Positions 6,681-12,636 of a stretch of DNA of 20,233 nucleotides are shown here, piece after piece. Numbering within the stretch: the stretch's first letter is position 1; each line of letters opens with the position of its first letter. Both the position numbers and the translations under genes were made by a program. The notes under the pieces were generated by a model that was not told the DNA's origin, searched no databases, and worked only from the letters and a program-made list of their open reading frames with translations. Where the stretch lies: NCBI GenBank assembly GCA_937896695.1, contig CALBOT010000108.1:1-20233 (forward strand), read 5' to 3'. The stretch is from an uncultured Candidatus Nitrosopelagicus sp. (GTDB lineage Archaea; Thermoproteota; Nitrososphaeria; Nitrososphaerales; Nitrosopumilaceae).

Positions 6681-8875
6681 TAGTCTCTGTCAATAAATTC
6701 AGTTGCAGCAGGAGGATTTGGGCTTAAACCCTTTCTTTTTCGTATATCTTCAGTTAGAGTTGCAGCAATTGATTTTGGAACAGGAGTCCATGCTTTGAAA
6801 TGTGTGTTCCACATTGCCTTACCGGCAGTTTGACCACGCATTTTTTCAGAAATGTCAAATGTTTCAACTGCAGGAACTTCTCCAATTACAATACTTGTTG
6901 CACCCTTTTGTTGCATATCCAAGACTTTACCACGTTTTCCTTGCAGTACTGATGAAACATTTCCAATTAGATCAGTTGGAACACGAACTTCAATTGCAAG
7001 CATTGGTTCTAGTAGTACGGGTTCTGCAGACAGAAATGCTGCAAGACATGCACGTCTTGAAGCAGGTCCAAGTTGAGACAATCCTCTATGGGCAGTGTCT
7101 TCATGAGGAACAAAATGTGTAAATGTGAATTTACAGTTTCGTACCTGTTCCTTTGTAAGACCACCTTCACTCATTACTTCATCAAATCCAGATAATAGTG
7201 AATCAGTAGACTCATCTACAAATTGGACACCTTTAGTTCCGTTAATCATAACATTTCCACGAGAATCAAATCTCATTACCTTCTTTGCAACATCTGGTGA
7301 CCAACCTTTTTCACGCAATATTTGAGCAGTTTCTTTTTTATCCTTCATTTCACTAAGAGTTCCGTTTCTACACATTTCAGCAATTTCAGGTTCTAATGGT
7401 TCAACTTTCATGAAGATTTTGTTGTGGCGGTTTGGTGATTTTGCCATAACAGGTTCACAGTTTCCATTAATTGTTTCTCTGTAGTTGATCAACGGTTCAG
7501 AAGTTACAATTTCAACTTTAGCATCTTTGATTAGATTTACTGCCACATCAAGATGTAGTACACCCATTCCAGCCATGATTGTTTCACCGCTTTCTTCATC
7601 GATTTTGATTACAAGATTTGGATCTTCAATTGTAAGTTTTCTTAAAACTTCAACAAGTTTTGGTAAATCTTTTGGATGTTTTGGTTCAATCGCCATTTGT
7701 ACAACAGGTTCAGAAACATATTTTGATGCTTCAAATACAGGAATGTCTTTTACGGTAGCAATAGTTTGTCCTGCACGAACATCAGTTAACCCCAATAAGG
7801 CAGGAATGTTTCCTGCACCAAGTTCACCAACTTGTTCTCGTACATTAGACATGAAAAAGTTTACAGATTGTACACGACCTTCACGATTTGTATCAATAAT
7901 GTTTACGGTTTGACCATCTTTGATTTTACCAGAGAATAATCTTCCAATTGCTACAGGACCTGCAGCAGGATCAATTGTCATATTTACACACATCATAATT
8001 GTCGGACCATTATCATCACAAGCAAGAAGTGCTTTTCCAGTATCAGATTCCAAATCACCCTTCCAAATTTTTGGAATTCTATATTTTTGTGCAACATGTG
8101 GAGGAGGATGATGTTTTACTACCATTCCAAGTACACCTTCTGCCAATGGTGCTTTCTCTACTAAATCTTCAACTTTACCAGAATCAGAATACGCATTGAT
8201 TACATCGTTGAATGTAACACCTTTTTTCTTCATTATATCTACATTAATTGCCCATTTGTCTTTTGCAGAACCAAATGTTACACTTCCATCTTGAATGGAT
8301 ACTTTCCATTTTTCTTTATATTCATCTTCAGCATATGTGTCAATTAATTCATTAAAGTTTGCAACAACACCTGCTAAAGTTTCTTGCATTTTTTCAGGAG
8401 TTAGTCTTAGTTCTTTGATTAATCGATCGATTTTATTGATATACAAAACAGGTCTTACTCGCTCTTCAAGAGACATTCTAGTTACAGTTTCAGTTTGAGT
8501 CATGATACCTTCTACAGCATCACATACAACTACAGCACCGTCAATTGCCCTAAGACTTCTAATTACCCGACCAGAAAAGTCTACGTGACCTGGAGTATCA
8601 ATCATGTTAATGACATAATCGTCATCATCTTGTTGATAATGTAATGTAACGTTAGCCTGAACAATTGTAATTCCTCTTTCTTGTTCGGCCTTCATTGAGT
8701 CCATGGCCAATGCACTTCCTGCAGTGGAGGGAGAGATGATTCCAGAGTGTGCCAAAAGACTGTCACTCATGGTAGTTTTGCCATGATCCACATGTGCAAT
8801 AACACCAAAGTTACGGATCTTATCTTTGTCACTGATTATTTTCATGACTTCGGCTGTGGACTTGTATTTAGTCAT
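6680..8875 (-). CDS. fusA: Translation elongation factor 2 (aEF-2)
   Basis: 731 aa, the usual size of archaeal EF-2. The GTPase promotes ribosomal translocation in the cytoplasm. G1 'AHVDHGKT' (27-34), the switch I region 'AEQERGITI', G3 'DTPGHVDF' and G4 'NKIDR' are all present and intact. The diphthamide loop 'PHEDTAHRGLSQ' holds the target His at residue 596 (codon 7088-7090), so the diphthamide pathway should operate here. The C-terminal domains follow with 'LEPMLAIEVRVPTDLIGNV' and 'GKAMWNTHFKAWTPVP'. A TATA-like element sits about 29 nt before the ATG. The gene is followed by a coupled 65-aa ORF, not by the ribosomal proteins or EF-1A often found beside EF-2 in other archaea. Confidence 0.98.
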   Translation of the reverse strand: MTKYKSTAEVMKIISDKDKIRNFGVIAHVDHGKTTMSDSLLAHSGIISPSTAGSALAMDSMKAEQERGITIVQANVTLHYQQDDDDYVINMIDTPGHVDFSGRVIRSLRAIDGAVVVCDAVEGIMTQTETVTRMSLEERVRPVLYINKIDRLIKELRLTPEKMQETLAGVVANFNELIDTYAEDEYKEKWKVSIQDGSVTFGSAKDKWAINVDIMKKKGVTFNDVINAYSDSGKVEDLVEKAPLAEGVLGMVVKHHPPPHVAQKYRIPKIWKGDLESDTGKALLACDDNGPTIMMCVNMTIDPAAGPVAIGRLFSGKIKDGQTVNIIDTNREGRVQSVNFFMSNVREQVGELGAGNIPALLGLTDVRAGQTIATVKDIPVFEASKYVSEPVVQMAIEPKHPKDLPKLVEVLRKLTIEDPNLVIKIDEESGETIMAGMGVLHLDVAVNLIKDAKVEIVTSEPLINYRETINGNCEPVMAKSPNRHNKIFMKVEPLEPEIAEMCRNGTLSEMKDKKETAQILREKGWSPDVAKKVMRFDSRGNVMINGTKGVQFVDESTDSLLSGFDEVMSEGGLTKEQVRNCKFTFTHFVPHEDTAHRGLSQLGPASRRACLAAFLSAEPVLLEPMLAIEVRVPTDLIGNVSSVLQGKRGKVLDMQQKGATSIVIGEVPAVETFDISEKMRGQTAGKAMWNTHFKAWTPVPKSIAATLTEDIRKRKGLSPNPPAATEFIDRD

Positions 8876-8899
8876 ATGGCAATCATCCTAGGTAATCGT

Positions 8900-8908
8900 G
8901 TATTAAAC
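8900..8908 (-). promoter_or_regulatory. TATA-like element of EF-2
   Basis: GTTTAATAC on the minus strand is centred about 29 nt upstream of the EF-2 ATG at 8875, implying a leader of only a few bases. Confidence 0.5.
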
Positions 8909-8949
8909 CTTATGAGAAATTATTGTTAACAAAGATCAAATTTCTAAAA

Positions 8950-9609
8950 TTAAAGATCAATTTCACTTTGTTTTATCAATTGTTTTGTCATTTGTAGATA
9001 TGATTCAGGATCCAATTCTTTAGCGAATCCTTTGTCGGTGTTTATCAAATATACAGAATGGATGTTGGCGTTTTGTATATCTTCCAAGTCGATTTTAGGA
9101 TTTTTGTAAAAACGGTCACATAATTTTTTTAATTTCTTGACGTCATCCATATTTCGAGCATTTGGAGGAAGAAGGAATATTTCAGATATTGGTAAAATAT
9201 TAACTACAGGAGTAGCAAGGGAGAATTTTTCACAATACTTACTATACCGTGCAATTTTACTGACAATTCTTGCAGCATAGTAATCTACAGTATCTAATGC
9301 ATGTTCAGGAGGAGTAAATCCAGTTTCAATCTCTATAATTGCAGAATCATCATCTTTTTTTCCAAATAAATCACATACTAAAATTTCAGATATTGGTTTT
9401 TCAACATCCACTGTAAAACCGTGAGAGATTAGTTCTGCTGCACAGATTAATTCAAGAACAGAATGATTGATTTTTACTAAATTTTTCTTATAAGATTCAA
9501 TCAGATTTTGTCTAACAGAATTAAGTTTTGGCGTTAAATCAGGCGATAGATTCTTCGATAACAGTTCAGTTATGGCATATACATCATCTTGAAATTTTTC
9601 AACATCCAA
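8950..9609 (-). CDS. Hypothetical protein, possible PD-(D/E)xK-type nuclease fold
   Basis: 219 aa starting at a TTG (9607-9609); an in-frame stop lies just before it, so no longer start exists. The N-terminal half is helical. The middle gives 'HSVLELICAAELISHGFTVDVEKPISEILVCDLFG' followed by 'AIIEIETGF', then a helix 'YAARIVSKIARYSKYCEKF' and a strand 'SLATPVVNILP'. A conserved-looking Glu in the first helix (E53 or E59), D80 and E93-x-E95 on consecutive strands, then a basic helix and a further strand, match the topology of the restriction-endonuclease-like fold, but the last position is Glu and not the usual Lys. It has its own short intergenic region and no evident partner. Function is not established. 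Confidence 0.7.
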   Translation of the reverse strand: MDVEKFQDDVYAITELLSKNLSPDLTPKLNSVRQNLIESYKKNLVKINHSVLELICAAELISHGFTVDVEKPISEILVCDLFGKKDDDSAIIEIETGFTPPEHALDTVDYYAARIVSKIARYSKYCEKFSLATPVVNILPISEIFLLPPNARNMDDVKKLKKLCDRFYKNPKIDLEDIQNANIHSVYLINTDKGFAKELDPESYLQMTKQLIKQSEIDL

Positions 9610-9690
9610 CTATACAAGCTTAACAAAGATGAAGCTTATGAAGTTTATAGCATATCTAAATAAAAATATAAAATAAGAAAAGTGGACAGT

Positions 9691-10173
9691 TTAGATTCTT
9701 GGTGTGAAACTAAGTCTGCCTTTTGCAGATAGTACTACGATTGAAGAAATTGCAACAACAAGTACTAGAGATGCAATTGTACCAAATTCTGGAACGACTG
9801 CACCATCAGCAATCTCTACTTCAACGGTTGATTTGTTCATTGAGGCAGAACCTTGTTGTGCGGTTATTGAATAAACGCCATCTTGTTTCCACATTGGACC
9901 ACCAACGCCGATTGTTGAAGTGAATGAACCATCAGAATCAGGGTTAATTTGATCAATAGAAACAACGTTTCCATTTGGTGCAAGAACCATGATTGTTACA
10001 GGAGTAGTGCTAGATGTAGCATGTCCTGTGATGGTGATTGTTGTTGAACCCTCAACTGCATCTGCTTCAATTGTCAAGCCTTCAGCTGGATGTCCGTCAG
10101 CAAATGCCATAGGCATTGCTGCAACTAGCATCAAGCTTGCCAAAATTGTCAGTGTGTGTTTAGAGTTAATCAC
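9691..10173 (-). CDS. PEFG-CTERM surface protein
   Basis: 160 aa from a GTG at 10171-10173. The longer frame to a TTG at 10206 overlaps the TATA box, which lies 26 nt before the GTG. Residues 1-26 are a signal peptide (K5, H6, then a hydrophobic run ending in 'AFA'). Residues about 30-122 form a beta-sandwich-like domain with 'VTIMVLAPNGNVVSI' and 'INPDSDGSF' and 'MWKQDGVYSI'. The C-terminus has 'VVPEFG' (126-131), a hydrophobic helix (132-150) and a basic tail. This PEFG-CTERM layout is known from thaumarchaea and is thought to be cut and anchored by an archaeosortase-type enzyme. The protein is therefore probably fixed to the cell envelope. Its domain matches the extracellular part of the J-domain protein at 11198-12031. 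Confidence 0.9.
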   Translation of the reverse strand: MINSKHTLTILASLMLVAAMPMAFADGHPAEGLTIEADAVEGSTTITITGHATSSTTPVTIMVLAPNGNVVSIDQINPDSDGSFTSTIGVGGPMWKQDGVYSITAQQGSASMNKSTVEVEIADGAVVPEFGTIASLVLVVAISSIVVLSAKGRLSFTPRI

Positions 10174-10194
10174 TGGTATAACAACCGAATATGC

Positions 10195-10204
10195 GTATAT
10201 AAAC
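10195..10204 (-). promoter_or_regulatory. TATA box of the PEFG-CTERM gene
   Basis: GTTTATATAC on the minus strand is centred about 26 nt from the GTG at 10173. It overlaps the alternative upstream start and so decides the start codon. Confidence 0.75.
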
Positions 10205-10230
10205 AATCTGATTCATTGAATCAGCATTTT

Positions 10231-10473
10231 TTATTTACTTTCTTTCAAAAATATACGAATTGCCTCCAAATGAGAACAGTTTGCTTTCAAACCTTTCCCA
10301 TGATGGAATTTATAGAAATTTTTGAATCCAGGACATTCACAAGAATCAGAAGTTACAAAATAAGATTTTGATGGATCGCTTGAAGATTTTACTTGGAATA
10401 GATCATCTTCAATCTTTACAACTCCACCGTTAGCAACTAATTTTTCTGCTTTTTTGATTGTATTAGAGCTCAA
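10231..10473 (-). CDS. SWIM zinc-finger-like small protein
   Basis: 80 aa if it starts at the TTG at 10471-10473, which follows the rhodanese stop after one base (TAA-T-TTG). A longer start at TTG 10506 would overlap the rhodanese by 32 nt. 'VKIEDDLFQVKSSSDPSKSYFVTSDSCECPGFKN' followed by 'KANCSHLEAIRIF' gives C45-x-C47 and C66-x-H68, the CxCx(n)CxH pattern of SWIM zinc fingers with 18 residues between the pairs. SWIM domains mediate DNA or protein contacts in SNF2 proteins, transposases and recombination partners; here the domain stands alone. Cotranscribed with the rhodanese. Confidence 0.75.
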   Translation of the reverse strand: MSSNTIKKAEKLVANGGVVKIEDDLFQVKSSSDPSKSYFVTSDSCECPGFKNFYKFHHGKGLKANCSHLEAIRIFLKESK

Positions 10474-10474
10474 A

Positions 10475-10768
10475 TTATTGTGTCCAGGCCATATAGCCAC
10501 CTTCAAGATTTATTGCAGAAAATCCAGCTTTTACTAATTCATCTGCAGCAATATTTCCACGATAACCAGAAGCACAATATACACAAATTTTCTTTTCCTT
10601 CAAGTCATCAATTTGACCTTTTTTTGCATTTCTAATTACCAGACCTAAAGGCATATTTTGTGAGTTTTCGATTGCACCATTTGCGACTTCATCTGGTTCT
10701 CTGACATCAATAATAACAAATTGGTTTTGTTCTTGTTTTAGTTGTTCTTTTGTTATAGATTCAGCCAT
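10475..10768 (-). CDS. Single-domain rhodanese-like sulfurtransferase
   Basis: 97 aa, one rhodanese domain. 'FVIIDVREPDEVANGAIENSQNMPL' (17-41) is the CH2A-type 'DVRE..E...GHI.GA.N.P' segment. The active-site loop is 'CASGYR' (65-70), with Cys65 to carry the persulfide and Arg70 closing the loop, then 'A..L...GF.....L.GG...W' to the end. A cytosolic enzyme that moves sulfane sulfur, perhaps for tRNA thiolation or Fe-S assembly; the acceptor is unknown. The TATA box shared with the divergent gene lies 25 nt upstream, and the SWIM gene follows after one base. Confidence 0.92.
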   Translation of the reverse strand: MAESITKEQLKQEQNQFVIIDVREPDEVANGAIENSQNMPLGLVIRNAKKGQIDDLKEKKICVYCASGYRGNIAADELVKAGFSAINLEGGYMAWTQ

Positions 10769-10789
10769 ACTACATTACAATTGTATTGA

Positions 10790-10800
10790 CATATATTTTT
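10790..10800. promoter_or_regulatory. Shared bidirectional TATA region
   Basis: CATATATTTTT lies between two start codons only 51 nt apart. Its centre is about 25-26 nt from the rhodanese ATG (10768) on the minus strand and about 25-26 nt from the ATG at 10820 on the plus strand. Both genes could be leaderless and use the same box in opposite directions. Confidence 0.5.
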
Positions 10801-10819
10801 TAATTAAACCTCATGTAAT

Positions 10820-11206
10820 ATGGATGAAAAAGAATTACAAAAAACAGTAGAAGATAATAGTTCAAATTTTAAAATTTTTGTTGAAAATAAATCATTTTCA
10901 GTAAATGAAATCAAGATTGTACAGACAGATAATCCAATAACAGAACCTACTACAAGAGGCGGAGTGTATTTTGCAGAAATGAAAGAATGGAGAGTAGAAG
11001 CTACAGTTCACGATACAACGATTTCAAAATACCTCTCAAGAGCAATGCTCGGACCTAACAAAGATTTTCTTGATATAATTTTATCCGCAGATATTGAAAA
11101 TGCTGAAAAATTATCACTTGTAACAAATCTTAAAAACAGTATGCAAAATGCAGAAAAAATTATTTTGTATCTAACATTAAAAGATGCAACTATTGAATTA
11201 CAATAG
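10820..11206 (+). CDS. Hypothetical cytosolic protein
   Basis: 128 aa with an acidic N-terminus, no signal peptide, no Cys and no membrane segment. 'FKIFVENKSFSVNEIKIVQTDNP', 'GGVYFAEMKEWRVEATVHDTTISKYLSRAML' and 'LDIILSADIENAEKLSLVTNLKNSMQNAEKIILYLTLKDATIEL' suggest an alpha/beta protein, perhaps with a helix-strand end that pairs as a dimer. I do not recognise the family. It shares its promoter region with the rhodanese, so both may be expressed together, and its 3' end overlaps the J-domain gene by 9 nt. The short ATG-TAA pair at 10813-10818 just upstream is in another position and not part of it. Confidence 0.75.
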   Translation: MDEKELQKTVEDNSSNFKIFVENKSFSVNEIKIVQTDNPITEPTTRGGVYFAEMKEWRVEATVHDTTISKYLSRAMLGPNKDFLDIILSADIENAEKLSLVTNLKNSMQNAEKIILYLTLKDATIELQ

Positions 11207-12031
11207 TTTACAAAATTTATCATATTCAGCTTTCAATTTTTTATCAGATAAAACCTCATACGCCTTATTGATTTGAGTCATTTTTTCTTCAGATGAATCT
11301 TTATTTCTATCAGGATGGTATTGTTTTGCTAGTTTTCGATATTGTGTTTTAATTTCAGACTCAGAAGAATCGTTTGTCAATCCCAATATCAAATAGTAAT
11401 TTGGAAGTGAATTATTATTATACATTTCACGAAATTCTTTTGCATCAGTACTTCTTTTACGAGAACCAAAAATTTCTTCTTCAGACCATTCAGAATGATA
11501 TTTTTCATAATCACGATTTTTTTTGGAATCTAATTTTGCATAATCATAACTAGTTTTCTTTCTCAATATTATATGTCTTGCAAGATAAACAAATACGCCT
11601 GCAATTATAATTATTGCAATTGCAAATGCAAGATATAGATCTTCAGAACTAACATAATAATCAGATACCGCAGAAGGTGGATTTACTTGTGCACCAGAAT
11701 CATAGAAAAATTTTGCAGATAGAGATGAATCTCCGGATTCAGCTACAACCAAATAGTTTCCACTTTTTTGCCATCCACCAATCCCTGCAATTATCAAAGT
11801 AGAAAATTTTTTTTCGTCATCAGGATTTAGACTTTCATTCCAAACATTGTTTCCGTCAGGATCTTTAATAGAAATAAAAACAGAATCAAATGGTGTAAAA
11901 CCCCATACAGAAATAAAGTCTGATTTTTCATAAAGTGTTTTGTCAATGTTAAGAGTTAGTTCACTTCCAAATGCATTTGAAATAGGCAGAAACATGATTA
12001 AGAATAATATTCCAAAATAGATTTTTTTCAT
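11198..12031 (-). CDS. Membrane-anchored J-domain (DnaJ-like) protein with an extracellular beta-domain
   Basis: 277 aa from the ATG at 12029-12031, chosen because a TATA box lies 26 nt upstream; a TTG at 12046 is too close to it. Domains: signal peptide 1-20; an outer domain about 24-112 with 'PDGNNVWNESLNPDDEKKF' and 'GGWQKSGNYLVVAE'; a transmembrane helix 132-152; a basic, charged linker 153-205; and a J-domain at 211-277 with 'HPD' at 239-241 and 'KMTQINKAYEVLSD'. With a cleaved signal and one stop-transfer helix, the J-domain must face the cytoplasm, where it would recruit and stimulate Hsp70 (DnaK). It has no Gly/Phe region or zinc centre, so it is a type-III J-protein. The outer domain matches that of the PEFG-CTERM protein. 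Client unknown. Confidence 0.9.
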   Translation of the reverse strand: MKKIYFGILFLIMFLPISNAFGSELTLNIDKTLYEKSDFISVWGFTPFDSVFISIKDPDGNNVWNESLNPDDEKKFSTLIIAGIGGWQKSGNYLVVAESGDSSLSAKFFYDSGAQVNPPSAVSDYYVSSEDLYLAFAIAIIIIAGVFVYLARHIILRKKTSYDYAKLDSKKNRDYEKYHSEWSEEEIFGSRKRSTDAKEFREMYNNNSLPNYYLILGLTNDSSESEIKTQYRKLAKQYHPDRNKDSSEEKMTQINKAYEVLSDKKLKAEYDKFCKLL

Positions 12032-12053
12032 AAAAAAATTAATCAAAGAATTA

Positions 12054-12061
12054 GATATAAT
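12054..12061 (-). promoter_or_regulatory. TATA box of the J-domain protein gene
   Basis: ATTATATC on the minus strand is centred about 26 nt upstream of the ATG at 12031. Confidence 0.65.
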
Positions 12062-12163
12062 GTAAACTGTTGAATTTATTCGTGAAATTCACTCAAGAAA
12101 AGAACTAAAGTGTTGAAAAAAATTAACAGGTTTTTGCTAATAAGAGAAGACAGTGTATCAGGC

Positions 12164-12310
12164 ATGGTAATAGGTTACTGCGTAAAATGCAGAGACAAAC
12201 GAGAAATGAATGGTACTCAAGCTGTAACCATGAAAAATGGAAAACCAGCAACAAAAGGTACATGCCCAACATGCGGCATATCGATGTTCAGAATTGGCAA
12301 AGCCGCATAA
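12164..12310 (+). CDS. DUF5679-like zinc-ribbon miniprotein
   Basis: 48 aa from the ATG at 12164: 'MVIGYCVKCRDKREMNG', then 'GTCPTCGISMFRIGKAA'. Two CxxC pairs (C6/C9 and C33/C36) make a complete zinc ribbon, and the spacing and the 'YCVKCR..(K/R)EM' and 'GTCP.CG..M(F/Y)RIGKA' signatures fit the short DUF5679 proteins common in archaea. The frame is open to a GTG at 12110, but the 18 extra residues add nothing recognisable, and a weak TATA-like 'GCTAATAAG' lies about 25 nt before the chosen ATG. Function is not known. Confidence 0.8.
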   Translation: MVIGYCVKCRDKREMNGTQAVTMKNGKPATKGTCPTCGISMFRIGKAA

Positions 12311-12344
12311 CTGAACATCAAAAAATCTTTTTTGAAGAATTTTC

Positions 12345-12599
12345 CTACTGATAGTTCCACTCGTCAGAAATTCCATTCCATAGTGAACGATAACTTTTTG
12401 GAGATTGTTCAATTTCACCCTGAATGCGGTTGTCTACTGCAAAGAAGAAATTTTCCATCGCATCAACACCACCATCATCAAAAAGTTCTTTTCCAATTTC
12501 TTTGAATCTGGATTTTTTAGATTCTAATTCATCAGAAGTAGGATTTTGTAAACAAAATGTCAACAAATCAATCATTTCTTCTTCCAACATAAAATCCAT
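12345..12599 (-). CDS. 84-aa acidic hypothetical protein
   Basis: 84 aa, almost entirely helical and acidic: 'LEEEMIDLLTFCLQNPTSDELESKKSRFKEIGKELFDDGGVDAMENFFFAVDNRIQGEIEQS', ending in 'SYRSLWNGISDEWNY'. The ending with 'LW.GIS.EW' resembles a short conserved tail and is not obviously random. A second Met (12590) is an alternative start. A TATA-like element lies about 25 nt upstream. I do not recognise the family; it is likely a cytosolic adaptor-type protein. Confidence 0.75.
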   Translation of the reverse strand: MDFMLEEEMIDLLTFCLQNPTSDELESKKSRFKEIGKELFDDGGVDAMENFFFAVDNRIQGEIEQSPKSYRSLWNGISDEWNYQ

Positions 12600-12618
12600 A
12601 TTTTTCGTATAGAGTTTT

Positions 12619-12629
12619 GATTAAAAAAT
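12619..12629 (-). promoter_or_regulatory. TATA-like element of the 84-aa gene
   Basis: ATTTTTTAATC on the minus strand, centred about 25 nt upstream of the ATG at 12599 and inside the short gap to the SNF2 gene, so this small gene may be transcribed on its own. Confidence 0.45.
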
Positions 12630-12636
12630 ATTGAGG

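Noticed and set aside
6802..8498. Several long plus-strand frames opposite EF-2
   Set aside because: They lie wholly inside the strongly supported EF-2 gene and their composition (Ser/Thr/Pro/Leu/Gln-rich, no domains) is that of antisense shadow.
9610..9690. AT-rich gap between the nuclease-like gene and the PEFG gene
   Set aside because: I looked for an RNA gene or repeat; only HindIII-like AAGCTT words and a plausible promoter or terminator were seen.
10813..10818. ATG-TAA minimal frame just before the hypothetical gene
   Set aside because: A start directly followed by a stop; it could be a start-stop element, but with a leaderless promoter it probably arises by chance.
12032..12046. Longer start for the J-domain protein at TTG 12046
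   Set aside because: It lies too close to the TATA box at 12054-12061; the ATG at 12031 fits both promoter and signal peptide.
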